Positions 8,694 through 18,419 of a DNA stretch of 57,366 nt are shown piece after piece; positions within the stretch are counted from its first letter, which is position 1; every line of letters starts with the position of its first letter. The position numbers were made by a program, and so were the translations under genes. The notes under the pieces were generated by a model. It had not been told where the DNA came from and did no database searches. It saw nothing but the letters and a program-made list of their open reading frames with translations. The DNA is taken from NCBI GenBank assembly GCA_035574915.1, contig DATLYJ010000122.1, forward strand, positions 1 through 57,366, written 5' to 3'. Source of the stretch: Dehalococcoidia bacterium. Its GTDB lineage: Bacteria; Chloroflexota; Dehalococcoidia; DSTF01; WHTK01.

Positions 8694-10022
8694 ATGCTTT
8701 CAGGGGACCTCCTCATCTGCGGCGGCCGCGTGCTCGACCCTGCTGCCAGCCTGGACCTCGAAGCCGGCTGCGTCCTCGTGAGCGAAGGCCGCGTCATCCG
8801 GGTGGCGCCCTCGCTCGAGGCGAAAGGGGCGCGCGTGCTCGACGCGCGGGGCATGGTGGTGGCTCCCGGCTTCGTGGACCTGCACACTCATCTCCGCGAG
8901 CCAGGATTCGAGTACAAGGAGACGATCGAGACAGGGACGCAGGCCGCCGCGCGTGGCGGGTTCACGACCGTCTGCGCCATGCCAAACACGCAGCCGCCGC
9001 TGGACAGCCGCGAGACCGTCGACTTCGTCCGCAAGCGCGCCGCCGAACGCGGCCTCGTCCGCGTCCTGCCCATCGGCTGCGTGACGAAGGGCCGCGTCGG
9101 CGTCGAGCTTGCGGACCTCGCGGAGCTTGCGGCGGCCGGCTGCGTCGCCTTCAGCGACGATGGCTCTCCCGTCGCAGACGCGGGCCTCATGCGGCGCGCC
9201 CTCGAAGCCGCCCGCGACCTCGGGCTCGCGATCATCGACCACTGCGAGGCGCCCGCCATGTCCGGCGGCAGCATGCACGAGGGCTGGGTTTCGGCCCGGT
9301 TGGGGCTGAAGGGCATCCCGGCCGCCTCAGAGGAGACGACCGTGGCCCGCGACATAGCGCTGGCGCGCGAGACGGGCTCACACGTGCACATCGCCCACGT
9401 GAGCACAGCTGGCAGTGTCGCGCTCGTGCGCGAGGCGAAGGCGCGGGGGGTGCGCGTCACGGCCGAGGTCACACCCCACCACCTGACGCTGACGCACGAA
9501 GCGGTCTTGAGGCAGGATGTCGGCGCGGAGCCGCCCTACGACACCAATGCCAAGATGTACCCGCCGCTACGGTCGGCTGAGGACGTAGCTGCCTGCGTCG
9601 CGGGTTTGCTGGACGGCACGATCGATGCCATCGCTACGGACCACGCCCCGCACGCTCAGGGCGACAAGTCTTGCAGCTTCGAGGCTGCCGCCTTCGGCAT
9701 GGTTGGCCTGGAGACCGCCCTTGCCCTCGTGCTGACCCGCGCCCCGTCCATCGGCCTGGTCCGCGCGGTCGAGGCGCTGACTATCGGCCCCGTCCGCGCC
9801 CTCGGGCTGGACCGCTTCGTGCCTGGCGCGGGCACTCTCAGGCCCGGCGCCCCCGCGGACATCGTCGTGTTCGACCCGGCCGCCGAGTGGCAGGTAAGGC
9901 CCGGCGACTTCGCTTCCAGGGGAAAGAACACGCCCCTGGCCGGCGCGACCCTGCGGGGGCTGGTCGTCGCCACGATCTTCGGCGGCACTGTCGTCTTCGC
10001 GCGAGAAGGAGTTGAGGTTTGA
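8694..10022 (+). CDS. pyrC: Dihydroorotase
   Basis: A 442-aa class I dihydroorotase that cyclises carbamoyl aspartate to dihydroorotate. The metal-binding DLHTHLREPG motif (His64, His66) is near the N-terminus, with FTTVCAMPNT next. Later come metal or substrate histidines in IIDHCEAP and VHIAHVST, EVTPHHL, and the catalytic Asp in IATDHAPH. It begins 7 nt after the pyrB stop, so the genes are co-transcribed. Its TGA overlaps the next gene's TTG. Confidence 0.96.
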   Translation: MLSGDLLICGGRVLDPAASLDLEAGCVLVSEGRVIRVAPSLEAKGARVLDARGMVVAPGFVDLHTHLREPGFEYKETIETGTQAAARGGFTTVCAMPNTQPPLDSRETVDFVRKRAAERGLVRVLPIGCVTKGRVGVELADLAELAAAGCVAFSDDGSPVADAGLMRRALEAARDLGLAIIDHCEAPAMSGGSMHEGWVSARLGLKGIPAASEETTVARDIALARETGSHVHIAHVSTAGSVALVREAKARGVRVTAEVTPHHLTLTHEAVLRQDVGAEPPYDTNAKMYPPLRSAEDVAACVAGLLDGTIDAIATDHAPHAQGDKSCSFEAAAFGMVGLETALALVLTRAPSIGLVRAVEALTIGPVRALGLDRFVPGAGTLRPGAPADIVVFDPAAEWQVRPGDFASRGKNTPLAGATLRGLVVATIFGGTVVFAREGVEV

Positions 10023-10645
10023 CCGCAGCGCCCAGCTTCGATGTCCGCGGCGAAGTCGCCCTCCTGACGGCCGCGCTCAAGGGCCGCGCCGACCCGTCGT
10101 ACGAGTGGGGAATGCGGCGCACCGTCCCCTCACAACAGCCTGCACATGCGGTCCGCGTCCCAGAAGTCAGAAGGGTCGCCGCCGCCTGGGCGCGGGAGCA
10201 CCGCAGCCTGCCCGCGGGCGCTTTCACGGCGCTCGCCCAGGCCCTCTGGGACACGGGCTGGCGTGAGGAGCGCCTGCTTGCTGTGTACCTGCTGAGCCGG
10301 CGGAAGGCTGTCATGGAGACGCTGCCCTGGGACACCATAGAGGCCTGGGCGGCGGGCATCGACAACTGGGAGCACGTCGACAACCTCGCTGGCCTCACCG
10401 GCCGCATGCTCGTCACCAGGCCGGAACTCATCGACAGAGTGATGGCGCTGGCTGCTAGCGACCATGTCTGGAAGCGCCGCTTAGCCATCGTCACGCTCAT
10501 CGAGGCCGCCCGCGACGACCCGGCCTGGTTGCCGCACCTCCGCGCGGTGGCGGAGGGCCTGCGCGGCGACCGCGGCCCCACGATGCGCAAAGCCCTCGAC
10601 TGGGCCCGCCGCGCGGCGAAGAAAGTGGAGGCCAAGGGTGCCTGA
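10019..10645 (+). CDS. AlkD-like HEAT-repeat DNA glycosylase family protein
   Basis: A 208-aa all-helical protein resembling the AlkD/DNA alkylation repair family. The segment IDNWEHVDNLAG (residues 117-128) matches the family's conserved Trp-x-x-x-Asp pocket, in which the aspartate helps excise alkylated purines. A late Trp (HVWKRRLAIV) fits another conserved site. The TTG start at 10019 overlaps the pyrC stop, with GAGGT just ahead. The last codons overlap the GTG of carA. It is therefore embedded in the pyrimidine operon by translational coupling, although no link to pyrimidine synthesis is known. Family assignment is from motifs; activity is inferred. Confidence 0.7.
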   Translation: MTAAPSFDVRGEVALLTAALKGRADPSYEWGMRRTVPSQQPAHAVRVPEVRRVAAAWAREHRSLPAGAFTALAQALWDTGWREERLLAVYLLSRRKAVMETLPWDTIEAWAAGIDNWEHVDNLAGLTGRMLVTRPELIDRVMALAASDHVWKRRLAIVTLIEAARDDPAWLPHLRAVAEGLRGDRGPTMRKALDWARRAAKKVEAKGA

Positions 10646-11753
10646 GCCTGCCTTCCTCGTCCTAGAAGACGGCACCGTATATGAAGGCCGGGCCTTCGGC
10701 GCAGCGGCAGAGGCCACGGGCGAGGTCGTCTTCAACACTTCAATGACCGGCTACCAGGAGGCGCTCACCGACCCCTCCTACGCGGGTCAGATCCTGGTCA
10801 TGACCTACCCCATCCAGGGCAATTACGGCACCAACGCCCGCGACGACGAGTCGCGTCGCGTGCAGGTGAACGCCTTCGTCGTGCGCGAATACTGCGAGGC
10901 GCCCAGCCATCGCCTGCTGACGGAGAGACTGCACGAATACCTCGCCAACCGCGGCGTGCCGGGGATCGCAGGCGTCGATACACGCGCCCTCACGCGACGC
11001 CTGCGCTCCGCCGGCGTCATGATGGGCACCCTCACCTCGGGCGACCCGGCGGCTGCGCTGGCCCGCCTGCGCGACCTGCCGCGCTACGGCTCCGTCGACC
11101 TCGTCCCTCAGGTCAGTTCGCCGCGGCCGTTCGCATGGCCGCCGGAGGGCGTCTACGCGCCACCGCCGCGGGACCCCGCCCTGTATCATCGCATCGTTGT
11201 CGTCGACCTCGGCGTGAAGTACAACATCATGCGCTCGCTGCGCGTGCTGGGCTGTGACGTCATGGCCATGCCGGCGAAGTCGTCCGCCGAGTCCATCCTT
11301 GCCCTGCGTCCGGACGGCGTCGTGCTCTCGCCGGGCCCCGGTGACCCGGCGCTGCTCGACTATGCCGCCGAGACCGTGAAGGGCCTTCTGGGCCGGACGC
11401 CGCTCATGGGCATCTGCCTCGGCCACCAGGTCGCCGGCGTTGCGCTTGGCGCGAAGTGCTACAAGCTGAAGTTCGGGCACCGGGGCGCGAACCACCCCGT
11501 CCGGGAGTACAGCACGGGCAGGGTGCACATCACCTCCCAGAACCACGGTTACGCCGTCGATGGCGATGGCCTGCCGTCGTCCGTGGAGGTCAGTCATGTA
11601 CACCTCAACGACGGCACAGTGGAGGGGATGGTGCACAGGGAAGTCCCCATGCTCACGATTCAGTATCATTCAGAGGCCTCGCCCGGCCCCCTGGACAACA
11701 TGTACTTGTTCGAGCGCTTCATTCAGCTGGTTGCGGCTGAGAAAGGACGCTAG
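10638..11753 (+). CDS. carA: Carbamoyl-phosphate synthase small (glutaminase) subunit
   Basis: A 371-aa class I amidotransferase subunit that hydrolyses glutamine and passes ammonia to CarB. The N-terminal domain shows FNTSMTGYQEALTDPSY, and the glutaminase triad is visible as Cys260 in GICLGHQ and His344/Glu346 in QYHSEASPGP. The GTG start at 10638 overlaps the previous gene by 8 nt. Length is normal for CarA. Confidence 0.96.
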   Translation: MPEPAFLVLEDGTVYEGRAFGAAAEATGEVVFNTSMTGYQEALTDPSYAGQILVMTYPIQGNYGTNARDDESRRVQVNAFVVREYCEAPSHRLLTERLHEYLANRGVPGIAGVDTRALTRRLRSAGVMMGTLTSGDPAAALARLRDLPRYGSVDLVPQVSSPRPFAWPPEGVYAPPPRDPALYHRIVVVDLGVKYNIMRSLRVLGCDVMAMPAKSSAESILALRPDGVVLSPGPGDPALLDYAAETVKGLLGRTPLMGICLGHQVAGVALGAKCYKLKFGHRGANHPVREYSTGRVHITSQNHGYAVDGDGLPSSVEVSHVHLNDGTVEGMVHREVPMLTIQYHSEASPGPLDNMYLFERFIQLVAAEKGR

Positions 11754-11755
11754 CC

Positions 11756-12208
11756 ATGGTCGAACCGCGCGTACGGAGAGCGACAGAGGACGACGCCGAG
11801 GGCATCAGCGCCGTCATCGCGGAGATCCTGAAGGACCCGGAACCAGTTGCCCTGCGCGAGCCCCTCTCGCCGGAGCAGGTGGTCCGCTGGATGGACCGTC
11901 TCGGGGACAATGGCGGCCTCTTCGTCTGCGAGGTCGAGGGTGACGTGGTTGGCTTCTCGGCCCTCGACTACAACACTGAGGAGCCGGACACAGCGACCCT
12001 TGGCGTATGGCTGCTAGCACCGCACCGCAAGAAGGGCTACGGCACGCTGCTGGCCGAGAGGGCGTTGGAGCACGCGCGGGAGAAGGGCTACAAGCGCATC
12101 CGTGGCCGCCTGCCCCAGAACAACGAAGTGGCTCTGAGCTTCCTGTCGAGCATCGGCGCGCTCGTGCCGCTGTACAACCCGGAGGCGCGCTTCGAGCTGC
12201 CACTGTGA
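11756..12208 (+). CDS. GNAT family N-acetyltransferase
   Basis: A 150-aa acetyltransferase domain protein with the acetyl-CoA pyrophosphate loop HRKKGYGTLL near residues 89-98 and the following helix LAERALEHAREKGYKRI. It starts 2 nt after the carA stop and ends 28 nt before carB, so it is part of the operon. Its substrate is unknown; nothing in the sequence ties it to pyrimidines. An Ala- and Glu-rich N-terminal region precedes the FVCEVEGDVVGFSAL strand typical of the fold. Confidence 0.82.
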   Translation: MVEPRVRRATEDDAEGISAVIAEILKDPEPVALREPLSPEQVVRWMDRLGDNGGLFVCEVEGDVVGFSALDYNTEEPDTATLGVWLLAPHRKKGYGTLLAERALEHAREKGYKRIRGRLPQNNEVALSFLSSIGALVPLYNPEARFELPL

Positions 12209-12236
12209 TGCTGACGCTTCATAGCATCAGATCTTG

Positions 12237-15200
12237 ATGAGTGTCGTCCGAAATATGACCAGGCCTTCTAAAGTCCTCATCATCGGCTCGGGGCCGATCA
12301 TCATCGGCCAGGCGGCGGAGTTCGACTACTCCGGCTCCCAGGCTTGCCGCTCCCTGCGCGAAGAAGGCATCAAGACCGTCCTGGTCAACTCCAACCCGGC
12401 CACGATCATGACCGACGAGGACATCGCCGACGTCGTCTACATCGAGCCCCTGACGGTCGAGGTCATCCGCCGCATCATCGAGCGCGAGCGGCCGGATGGC
12501 CTCCTGCCCACCCTCGGCGGCCAGACCGGCCTCAACCTCGCCGTTGCCCTCGTGGACGCAGGTGTCCTCGAGCGCTATGACGTGCGCCTCCTGGGGACGC
12601 AGGTCGACACGATCCGCAAGGCGGAGGACAGGGAGCTCTTCAAACAGTTGCTGCGCGACATCGGCGAGCCGGTGCCGGACAGCGAGACCGTGACGACGCT
12701 CGAAGAGGCGGAGCGCGTGCGTGCGCGCATCGGCCTGCCCCTAGTGGTCCGTCCCGCGTACACCCTTGGTGGCACCGGCGGCGGCGTCGCCTTCACGCCG
12801 GAGCAGTATCAGCGCATCATCGAGAGCGGCCTGGCGGCCAGCCCGATTCACCAGGTCCTGGTGGAGCGCAGCCTGCTCGGTTGGAAGGAAATCGAGTACG
12901 AGGTGATGCGCGACTCCGCCGACAACTGCATCACCGTCTGCAACATGGAGAACCTGGACCCGATGGGCGTCCACACCGGCGACAGCATCGTCGTCGCGCC
13001 CAGTCAGACGCTGACCGACAAGGAGTACCAGATGCTCCGTTCGGCAGCGCTCAAGATAATCCGAGCCCTGAAGATCGAGGGGGGCTGCAACATCCAGTTC
13101 GCTCTCGCGCCCCGGCCGGACGTCGTCCCCTGGGCCTGGCCGGACGGCACAGATGCTCGGCCCCGCGACCGGCTCGACCTGCCGCCTTACTACGTCATCG
13201 AGGTCAATCCCCGCGTCTCGAGAAGCTCCGCACTGGCCAGCAAGGCTACCGGCTATCCCATCGCGCGGGTTGCGGCGAAGATCGCCGTCGGCAAGACGCT
13301 CGACCAGATCCCGAATGCGGTCACGCGCCGCACCACCGCGGCCTTCGAGCCAGCGCTCGACTACTGCGTGGTCAAGATCCCGCGCTGGCCCTTCGACAAG
13401 TTCCCCTTCGGCGACCGCCAGATCGGCACGCAGATGAAGGCGACGGGCGAGGTCATGGCCATCGACCGCTCTTTCGAAGCGGCGCTCCAGAAGGCGGTGC
13501 GCTCGCTGGAGATTGGCGGCCGCTCGCTCCTCTGGGAGGACCCCAACTGGTCTGAAAGCCCTGAATCGCGGCCTCTGGACGCTACCGACGAGCGCCTGTG
13601 GGCCATCATGGCTGCCCTGCGACGCGGCGTCGAGCCGATAGAAATCTCCCGCCGAACCGGGATCGACCCCTGGTTCACGGAGAGGCTGAACAATATCGTC
13701 CGCATGGAGAAGCGGCTTCTGTCCGAGCCGTTGACGCGGGACCTCCTGAAAGAGGCGAAGCGCCTCGGTTTCTCCGACGTACAGATCGCAACCCTGGCCG
13801 ACCGCCTGCCCGAGCAGGTCCGCGACCTGCGCAAGCGCTACAACCTCCGCCCCGTGTACAAGATGGTGGACACGTGCGCCGCGGAGTTCGAAGCCGTCAC
13901 GCCGTACTTCTACAGCACCTACGAGGACGAGAACGAAGCGCCGCCGCTGGACGGGGACTCCGCCCTCGTGATCGGCTCGGGGCCGATCCGCATAGGCCAG
14001 GGCATCGAGTTCGATTATGCCTCGGTGCACGCGGTCTGGGCCCTCCAGGCCGCCGGCTACAAAGCCCTCATCGCGAACTCGAACCCCGAGACCGTATCCA
14101 CTGACTTCGACACTTCGGACCGCCTCTACTTCGAGCCCCTAGACGAAGAGTCGATCCGCGAGATCCTGCACAACGAGGAGACTGAGGATGGCGTAGCCCC
14201 GGGCAGCATCGTCCAGTTCGGTGGCCAGACCGCGATCAACCTCTCCGAACCGCTGCACCGCACGACGCGCGAGATCATCGGTTCGAGCTACGAGACGATC
14301 GACCTCGCCGAGGACCGGCGGCGCTTTGAGAACTTCCTCAACGGCATCGGCATCCCCCAGCCGCCGGGCGCCGGCGTGCGCACCATCGAGGAAGCGATAC
14401 TCACGGCCGACGAGATCGGTTATCCGGTGCTGGTCAGGCCGAGCTACGTTCTCGGCGGCCGCGCGATGGAGATCGTGCAGAACGCGAGCGAGTTGATCCG
14501 CTACCTCGCGCCGGCCTTCGAACAGGCCGAGGGCCGGGCCGTGCTCATCGACAAGTATCTGGAGGGCAAGGAGGTCGAAGTCGACGCCATCTGCGACGGC
14601 GAGACCGTGCTCATCCCGGGCATCATGGAGCACATCGAGCGCGCCGGTGTCCATTCCGGCGACTCCATGGCTGTGTACCCGGGCATCAACCTCGCGCCCG
14701 CGGAAGTCGATACCATCGTTGAATACACGACGCGCATCGGTCTTGCGCTCAACGTCCGCGGCCTCATGAACGTCCAGTACGTGATCATGCCCGATGGCGA
14801 CCACTCGAAGGTGTACGTGCTCGAGGTGAACCCGCGCGCCAGCCGCACGGTACCCTTCCTCTCGAAGGTCACCGGCGTCCCCATGGTCCGCCTGGCGGTG
14901 AACGCGGCGCTGGGCAAGACTCTGCGAGAGCAGGGCTATCAGGGCGGGCTCTGGCCGCGCCAGCCCCTGGTCGCCGTGAAAGCCCCCGTGTTCTCGATGT
15001 CGAAGCTCATCGGCGTCGATACCTACCTCGGCCCCGAGATGAAGTCGACCGGCGAGGTCATGGGCATTGACCGCACCTTCCCGGCGGCGCTCGCGAAGGC
15101 GGTCATGGCCGCCGACCTGGCCCTGCCGCCGCAGGGCGCTGCCCTTCTCTCGATCTCCGACCACACCAAGGCGGACGCGATCCCCGTGATCCGGCGCCTC

Positions 15201-15548
15201 CACCAGGCTGGCTACAAGCTCTACGCGACGGAGGGCACGGCCGCCGAGATCCGGGCGCTCGGCATACCTGTCGAGCAGGTGACAAAGCGGTTGAACGAGG
15301 GCCGCCCTAACGTGCTGGACGTCATCAACGGCGGCCTGGTGAACTGCGTGATCAACACACCGGAGGGCGGGCGGCCCACCACCCTGCGCGACGGCTTCCA
15401 GATCCGCCGCGCCGCCACCGAACGCCGCATCCCCTGCTTCACCTCCATCGACACCGCCCTCGCGGCGACCGAGGTACTGCTCGCGGAGGGCCAGAGCTTC
15501 AGCGTCCAGCCGATCTACGAGTACCGCAAGGCTGTCACGGTCACCTGA
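12237..15548 (+). CDS. carB: Carbamoyl-phosphate synthase large subunit
   Basis: A roughly 1,100-aa synthase with two ATP-grasp halves. Each begins with a nucleotide-binding strand ([19 protein letters not shown] and [19 protein letters not shown]). Each half has the ATP-grasp glutamates in [12 protein letters not shown] and [12 protein letters not shown]. The last 130 residues form the MGS-like regulatory domain ([20 protein letters not shown]). It converts bicarbonate, ammonia and two ATP to carbamoyl phosphate for PyrB and arginine synthesis. I chose ATG 12237; a TTG one codon earlier (12234) and ATG 12255 (MTRPSKVL) are alternatives, none with a strong ribosome site. Confidence 0.96.
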   Translation: MSVVRNMTRPSKVLIIGSGPIIIGQAAEFDYSGSQACRSLREEGIKTVLVNSNPATIMTDEDIADVVYIEPLTVEVIRRIIERERPDGLLPTLGGQTGLNLAVALVDAGVLERYDVRLLGTQVDTIRKAEDRELFKQLLRDIGEPVPDSETVTTLEEAERVRARIGLPLVVRPAYTLGGTGGGVAFTPEQYQRIIESGLAASPIHQVLVERSLLGWKEIEYEVMRDSADNCITVCNMENLDPMGVHTGDSIVVAPSQTLTDKEYQMLRSAALKIIRALKIEGGCNIQFALAPRPDVVPWAWPDGTDARPRDRLDLPPYYVIEVNPRVSRSSALASKATGYPIARVAAKIAVGKTLDQIPNAVTRRTTAAFEPALDYCVVKIPRWPFDKFPFGDRQIGTQMKATGEVMAIDRSFEAALQKAVRSLEIGGRSLLWEDPNWSESPESRPLDATDERLWAIMAALRRGVEPIEISRRTGIDPWFTERLNNIVRMEKRLLSEPLTRDLLKEAKRLGFSDVQIATLADRLPEQVRDLRKRYNLRPVYKMVDTCAAEFEAVTPYFYSTYEDENEAPPLDGDSALVIGSGPIRIGQGIEFDYASVHAVWALQAAGYKALIANSNPETVSTDFDTSDRLYFEPLDEESIREILHNEETEDGVAPGSIVQFGGQTAINLSEPLHRTTREIIGSSYETIDLAEDRRRFENFLNGIGIPQPPGAGVRTIEEAILTADEIGYPVLVRPSYVLGGRAMEIVQNASELIRYLAPAFEQAEGRAVLIDKYLEGKEVEVDAICDGETVLIPGIMEHIERAGVHSGDSMAVYPGINLAPAEVDTIVEYTTRIGLALNVRGLMNVQYVIMPDGDHSKVYVLEVNPRASRTVPFLSKVTGVPMVRLAVNAALGKTLREQGYQGGLWPRQPLVAVKAPVFSMSKLIGVDTYLGPEMKSTGEVMGIDRTFPAALAKAVMAADLALPPQGAALLSISDHTKADAIPVIRRLHQAGYKLYATEGTAAEIRALGIPVEQVTKRLNEGRPNVLDVINGGLVNCVINTPEGGRPTTLRDGFQIRRAATERRIPCFTSIDTALAATEVLLAEGQSFSVQPIYEYRKAVTVT

Positions 15549-15589
15549 TTGGGCGCGCTAAATCGGCCTTGTGCACGCCGGAGCCTGGA

Positions 15590-16420
15590 TTGAAGACAGC
15601 CTTCATCCGCGTGGTCTCCACCCAGCGCCTCTACGGCGATACCTACCTCACCTGGTTCGACGGCCCCGAACTCTTGCGGGGAGCCTCCGCCGGCCGCTTC
15701 CTCATGTTGCGCTGCGCCGACATAGCCGACGCGGGCGAGCGTCCGGCTGGCGCCTCCCTTGCCTCCGACCCGCTCCTGCCGCGGCCTATGAGCTATCACC
15801 GCGTGCGGGAGGGCGAGCGCGGCCCGGAGTTCTCGATCCTCTACGACGTCGTAGGCCGCGGCACGGCCTGGCTTGCCCAGCGTTCACCCGGCGACCTCGT
15901 GTACGCCTGGGGACCGCTTGGCCGCGGCTTTTCTCTGCGCGGGAGCGGCCAGAACCTGCTGCTCGTCGGCGGGGGGATCGGCATCGCGCCGTTGCTCTGG
16001 CTGGCCGACGAGGCTGTCAGCAAAGGCAGGAGCGTCGTCCTCATAGCCGGCGCGCGCTCGCGTGAGGGCGTTTTCCCGGCCGAGTTCGTGCCTTCCGAGG
16101 TTGAGGTCGTGGTCACCACGGAGGACGGCTCGATGGGCGTGCAGGGCCGGGTCACGGACGTCTTCGCCGACCACTTCGCCTGGGCAGACCAGGTCTTCGT
16201 CTGCGGCCCGACCCCGATGTTCGAGGCGATCGCGGCCCTGGTGCGGGACCTCGACGGCGCCGGCCGCGCCCGCGGCCGCAAGCCCGTGCAGGCGCTCCTC
16301 GAGGCCCCGATGGGCTGCGGCACCGGCATCTGCTATGGCTGCGCCGTCTTCGACCGCCGCGGCGAGCCCCGCCTTGTCTGCAAGGACGGCCCCCGCTTCG
16401 ACATCCGCGAGATCTGGTAG
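15590..16420 (+). CDS. pyrK: Dihydroorotate dehydrogenase electron transfer subunit (PyrK-like)
   Basis: About 276 aa of a flavin/2Fe-2S reductase. It has the FAD-binding RPMSYHRV segment, a GGGIGIAPLLWLAD nucleotide-binding loop and FVCGPTPMF. The PyrK cysteine cluster is at the end: MGCGTGICYGCAV followed by LVCKDGPRFD. In type IB dihydroorotate dehydrogenases this subunit passes electrons from PyrD to NAD. The TTG at 15590 has GGAG 6 nt upstream; another TTG at 15569 would add seven residues. No pyrD follows, so the catalytic partner must be elsewhere or this subunit serves another enzyme. Confidence 0.88.
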   Translation: MKTAFIRVVSTQRLYGDTYLTWFDGPELLRGASAGRFLMLRCADIADAGERPAGASLASDPLLPRPMSYHRVREGERGPEFSILYDVVGRGTAWLAQRSPGDLVYAWGPLGRGFSLRGSGQNLLLVGGGIGIAPLLWLADEAVSKGRSVVLIAGARSREGVFPAEFVPSEVEVVVTTEDGSMGVQGRVTDVFADHFAWADQVFVCGPTPMFEAIAALVRDLDGAGRARGRKPVQALLEAPMGCGTGICYGCAVFDRRGEPRLVCKDGPRFDIREIW

Positions 16421-16553
16421 CTGGCCCGCGGGCTCGGCCGGGACGAGGGAGCGCCGGCTAAGGGCAACGCCCATGAGTCTCCGGGCGATGGGATCTCCGC
16501 TCGCGTTCCTGCGCCTGGATCCTGGATGACCAGCAGGCAGCCGGCTATGAGGC

Positions 16554-16895
16554 TTAGCGCCGGCGGCCGTCCTCTTCGTCCAGGAAGAGGTCGTCTTCGT
16601 CCTCGTCCTCGTCTTCACCGGACTCGGAGAACACGCCGATCTCGCGGCCGGCCCACACCGTGACGATGAAGTCGTCGCGGAGCGGGTCCCAGCTCATCAC
16701 CAGGCGCTCGTCGACTTCGCTGATGAGCTCCTCGATAGCGTCGTCGTCAAAGGTGTCGGGCACGCAGAGGGTTGCGTAGGCCGTACTGCCGGAGTAATGC
16801 AGGTCCACACGCCCGATCTCGGCGCCATCGGCCTCGATGACGAAGGTCTCGGAATTGGGCGTGCGTGTTTCGCGCTCGAAGACATACGTAGCCAT
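16554..16895 (-). CDS. Conserved-looking small acidic protein, function unknown
   Basis: A 113-aa protein starting MATYVFERET, with AAGGAG four bases before the ATG at 16895. Residues 1-90 form alternating strands (EADGAEIGRVDLHYSG, then YATLCVPDTFDDDAIEEL), and the tail is strongly acidic (a run of Glu-Asp pairs) before a terminal Arg cluster. I do not recognise the family. It is the first gene downstream of the pyr operon on the opposite strand, and it follows proA by 46 bp on the same strand, so it may be the last gene of the pro cluster. Confidence 0.65.
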   Translation of the reverse strand: MATYVFERETRTPNSETFVIEADGAEIGRVDLHYSGSTAYATLCVPDTFDDDAIEELISEVDERLVMSWDPLRDDFIVTVWAGREIGVFSESGEDEDEDEDDLFLDEEDGRRR

Positions 16896-16941
16896 GAGTC
16901 TCCTTTGCCTGATGTGGGCCGATGCGCCCACGTTATCGCGG

Positions 16942-18207
16942 TCAGGGCCGCGTCTGCCCGTTTCCGAGCACGTACCATTTATAGGTGGTGATCTCCCTCA
17001 ATCCTACCGGGCCCCGCGCGATCGTCTTCTGGGTGGAGTCGATAATCTCGGCTCCCAGGCCGAACTGAGCGCCGTCGGTGAACTGAGTCGAGGCGTTCCA
17101 GTACACGACGGCCGTGTCGACTTCGTCCATGAAGCGCCGGCCGGCCTCGTAATCCTCGGTCACGATGGCGTCCGAGTGCCCCGTGCCGTAGGCCGCTATG
17201 TGCTCGATCGCCTCGTCCAGGGAGTCGACCACTTTGACCGCGGCCACCGGTGCCAGGAACTCGCGCCCGAAGTCGTCCTCCGATGCTGCCACGGCGTGAA
17301 CGCCGTTGCCGGCCCGGGCGAGGGCCGCCATGGCCCGTTCGTCGCAGCGCAGCTCCACGCCTGCCACCGCATAGCGCTCCGCGAGTCGCGGCAGGTACTC
17401 GGCCGCCACTTCCCGGTGGACGAGGAGGGTGTCCATGGCGTTGCAGATCGACCAGTTGCGGGTCTTGGCGTTCACAGCCACGTCTAGCGCCTTCTGCAGG
17501 TCCGCCGCGCGGTCCACGTATGTATGGCAGACGCCAACGCCACCCGTGAGGACGGGCATGCTCGCGTTCTCGGCAACATAACGGATGAGCTCTTCGCCGC
17601 CGCGCGGGACCACCAGGTCGATGTAGCGCCGTAGCGCCAGGAGCTCGCCGACCAGGGCGCGCTCGGTGCTTTCGATGAACTGCAGCGCGCCCTCGGGGAC
17701 GCCGGCGGCCGTCTCCGCCTCGACGGCGATGCGCGACAGCACGGTGTTCGAGCGGATCGCCTCGGACCCGCCGCGCAGGATGCAGGCGTTCCCCGACTTC
17801 AGGCACAGGCTGGCGATATCGATCGTGACGTTTGGCCGGCTCTCGTAGATCGCGGCAATGACGCCTAGGGGGACTCGCCGCCGGCTCACCTGCAGGCCGT
17901 TCGGCAGCGTGCGCCCGTCGATGATCTCGCCGACGGGGTCGGGCAAGGCCGCTACCGTGCGCACGTCCGCGGCGATGCTCGCGATCTTCTCGGGCGTGAG
18001 CTTGAGGCGGTTGAGGGGCGCATCGGCCAGGCCGGCGTCGCGGGCGCGCTCTATGTCCTGCGCGTTCGCTGCCAGTATCTCGTCCTGCCGGGCGACCAGC
18101 GCCTCCGCGATCCCGAGCAGGGCGCGGTTCTTGACATCCGTCGAGAGCCCCGCGAGCTTTCGCGCCGCCTTCTTCGCCGCTTCCGCCTGGTCCAGGAGCT
18201 TGCTCAT
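16942..18207 (-). CDS. proA: Glutamate-5-semialdehyde dehydrogenase
   Basis: A 421-aa gamma-glutamyl phosphate reductase of proline biosynthesis, which reduces the product of ProB with NADPH. Family signatures are VPLGVIAAIYESRPNVT, ILRGGSEAIRSN, DLVVPRGGEELIRYV and the catalytic cysteine in RNWSICNAMDTLLVH. The C-terminal FGLGAEIIDSTQK is also typical. It lies downstream of proB on the same strand, with a 212-bp gap holding a decayed reading frame. Confidence 0.95.
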   Translation of the reverse strand: MSKLLDQAEAAKKAARKLAGLSTDVKNRALLGIAEALVARQDEILAANAQDIERARDAGLADAPLNRLKLTPEKIASIAADVRTVAALPDPVGEIIDGRTLPNGLQVSRRRVPLGVIAAIYESRPNVTIDIASLCLKSGNACILRGGSEAIRSNTVLSRIAVEAETAAGVPEGALQFIESTERALVGELLALRRYIDLVVPRGGEELIRYVAENASMPVLTGGVGVCHTYVDRAADLQKALDVAVNAKTRNWSICNAMDTLLVHREVAAEYLPRLAERYAVAGVELRCDERAMAALARAGNGVHAVAASEDDFGREFLAPVAAVKVVDSLDEAIEHIAAYGTGHSDAIVTEDYEAGRRFMDEVDTAVVYWNASTQFTDGAQFGLGAEIIDSTQKTIARGPVGLREITTYKWYVLGNGQTRP

Positions 18208-18407
18208 CTCGGTAGGCCTGACGGACCGAATGGGCGCGCGGGCGCGAAGCGGTGTTCGACGGGGCCAACCCTGAATCTCGGAGTCTCGACGGCAGCGACT
18301 CCCGGGACAGGCATCGGGACGTGCGCCCCCGTGTCGGCGAGGAAGCCGACATCCAGCGCGGGGTCTTCACTTGTCCCGATGCGGAAGGTTACGAGCACGA
18401 ATCCCAC
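18208..18407 (-). pseudogene. Remnant of a clan AA (retropepsin-like) aspartic protease
   Basis: Between proB and proA a GTG at 18407 starts a 67-codon frame reading MGFVLVTFRIGTSEDPA, then VGFLADTGA. This layout (start, V-strand, RIG..., LxDTGA) is that of small bacterial retropepsin-like proteins, which normally run to about 110-130 aa. After DTGA the frame loses similarity, while a neighbouring frame continues with CLSRESLPSRLRDSGLAP. That second piece resembles the family's usual next segment (LPRxLLxxLGL). A frameshift is therefore likely. The frame ends inside the first codons of proA (18204). It could still be a real short protein. Confidence 0.4.
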
Positions 18408-18419
18408 CTTCGACCTGGC

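Noticed and set aside
12741..15203. Long minus-strand open frames (over 350 codons) across carB
   Set aside because: They are mirror frames of a highly conserved carB gene in GC-rich DNA; no domains are recognisable.
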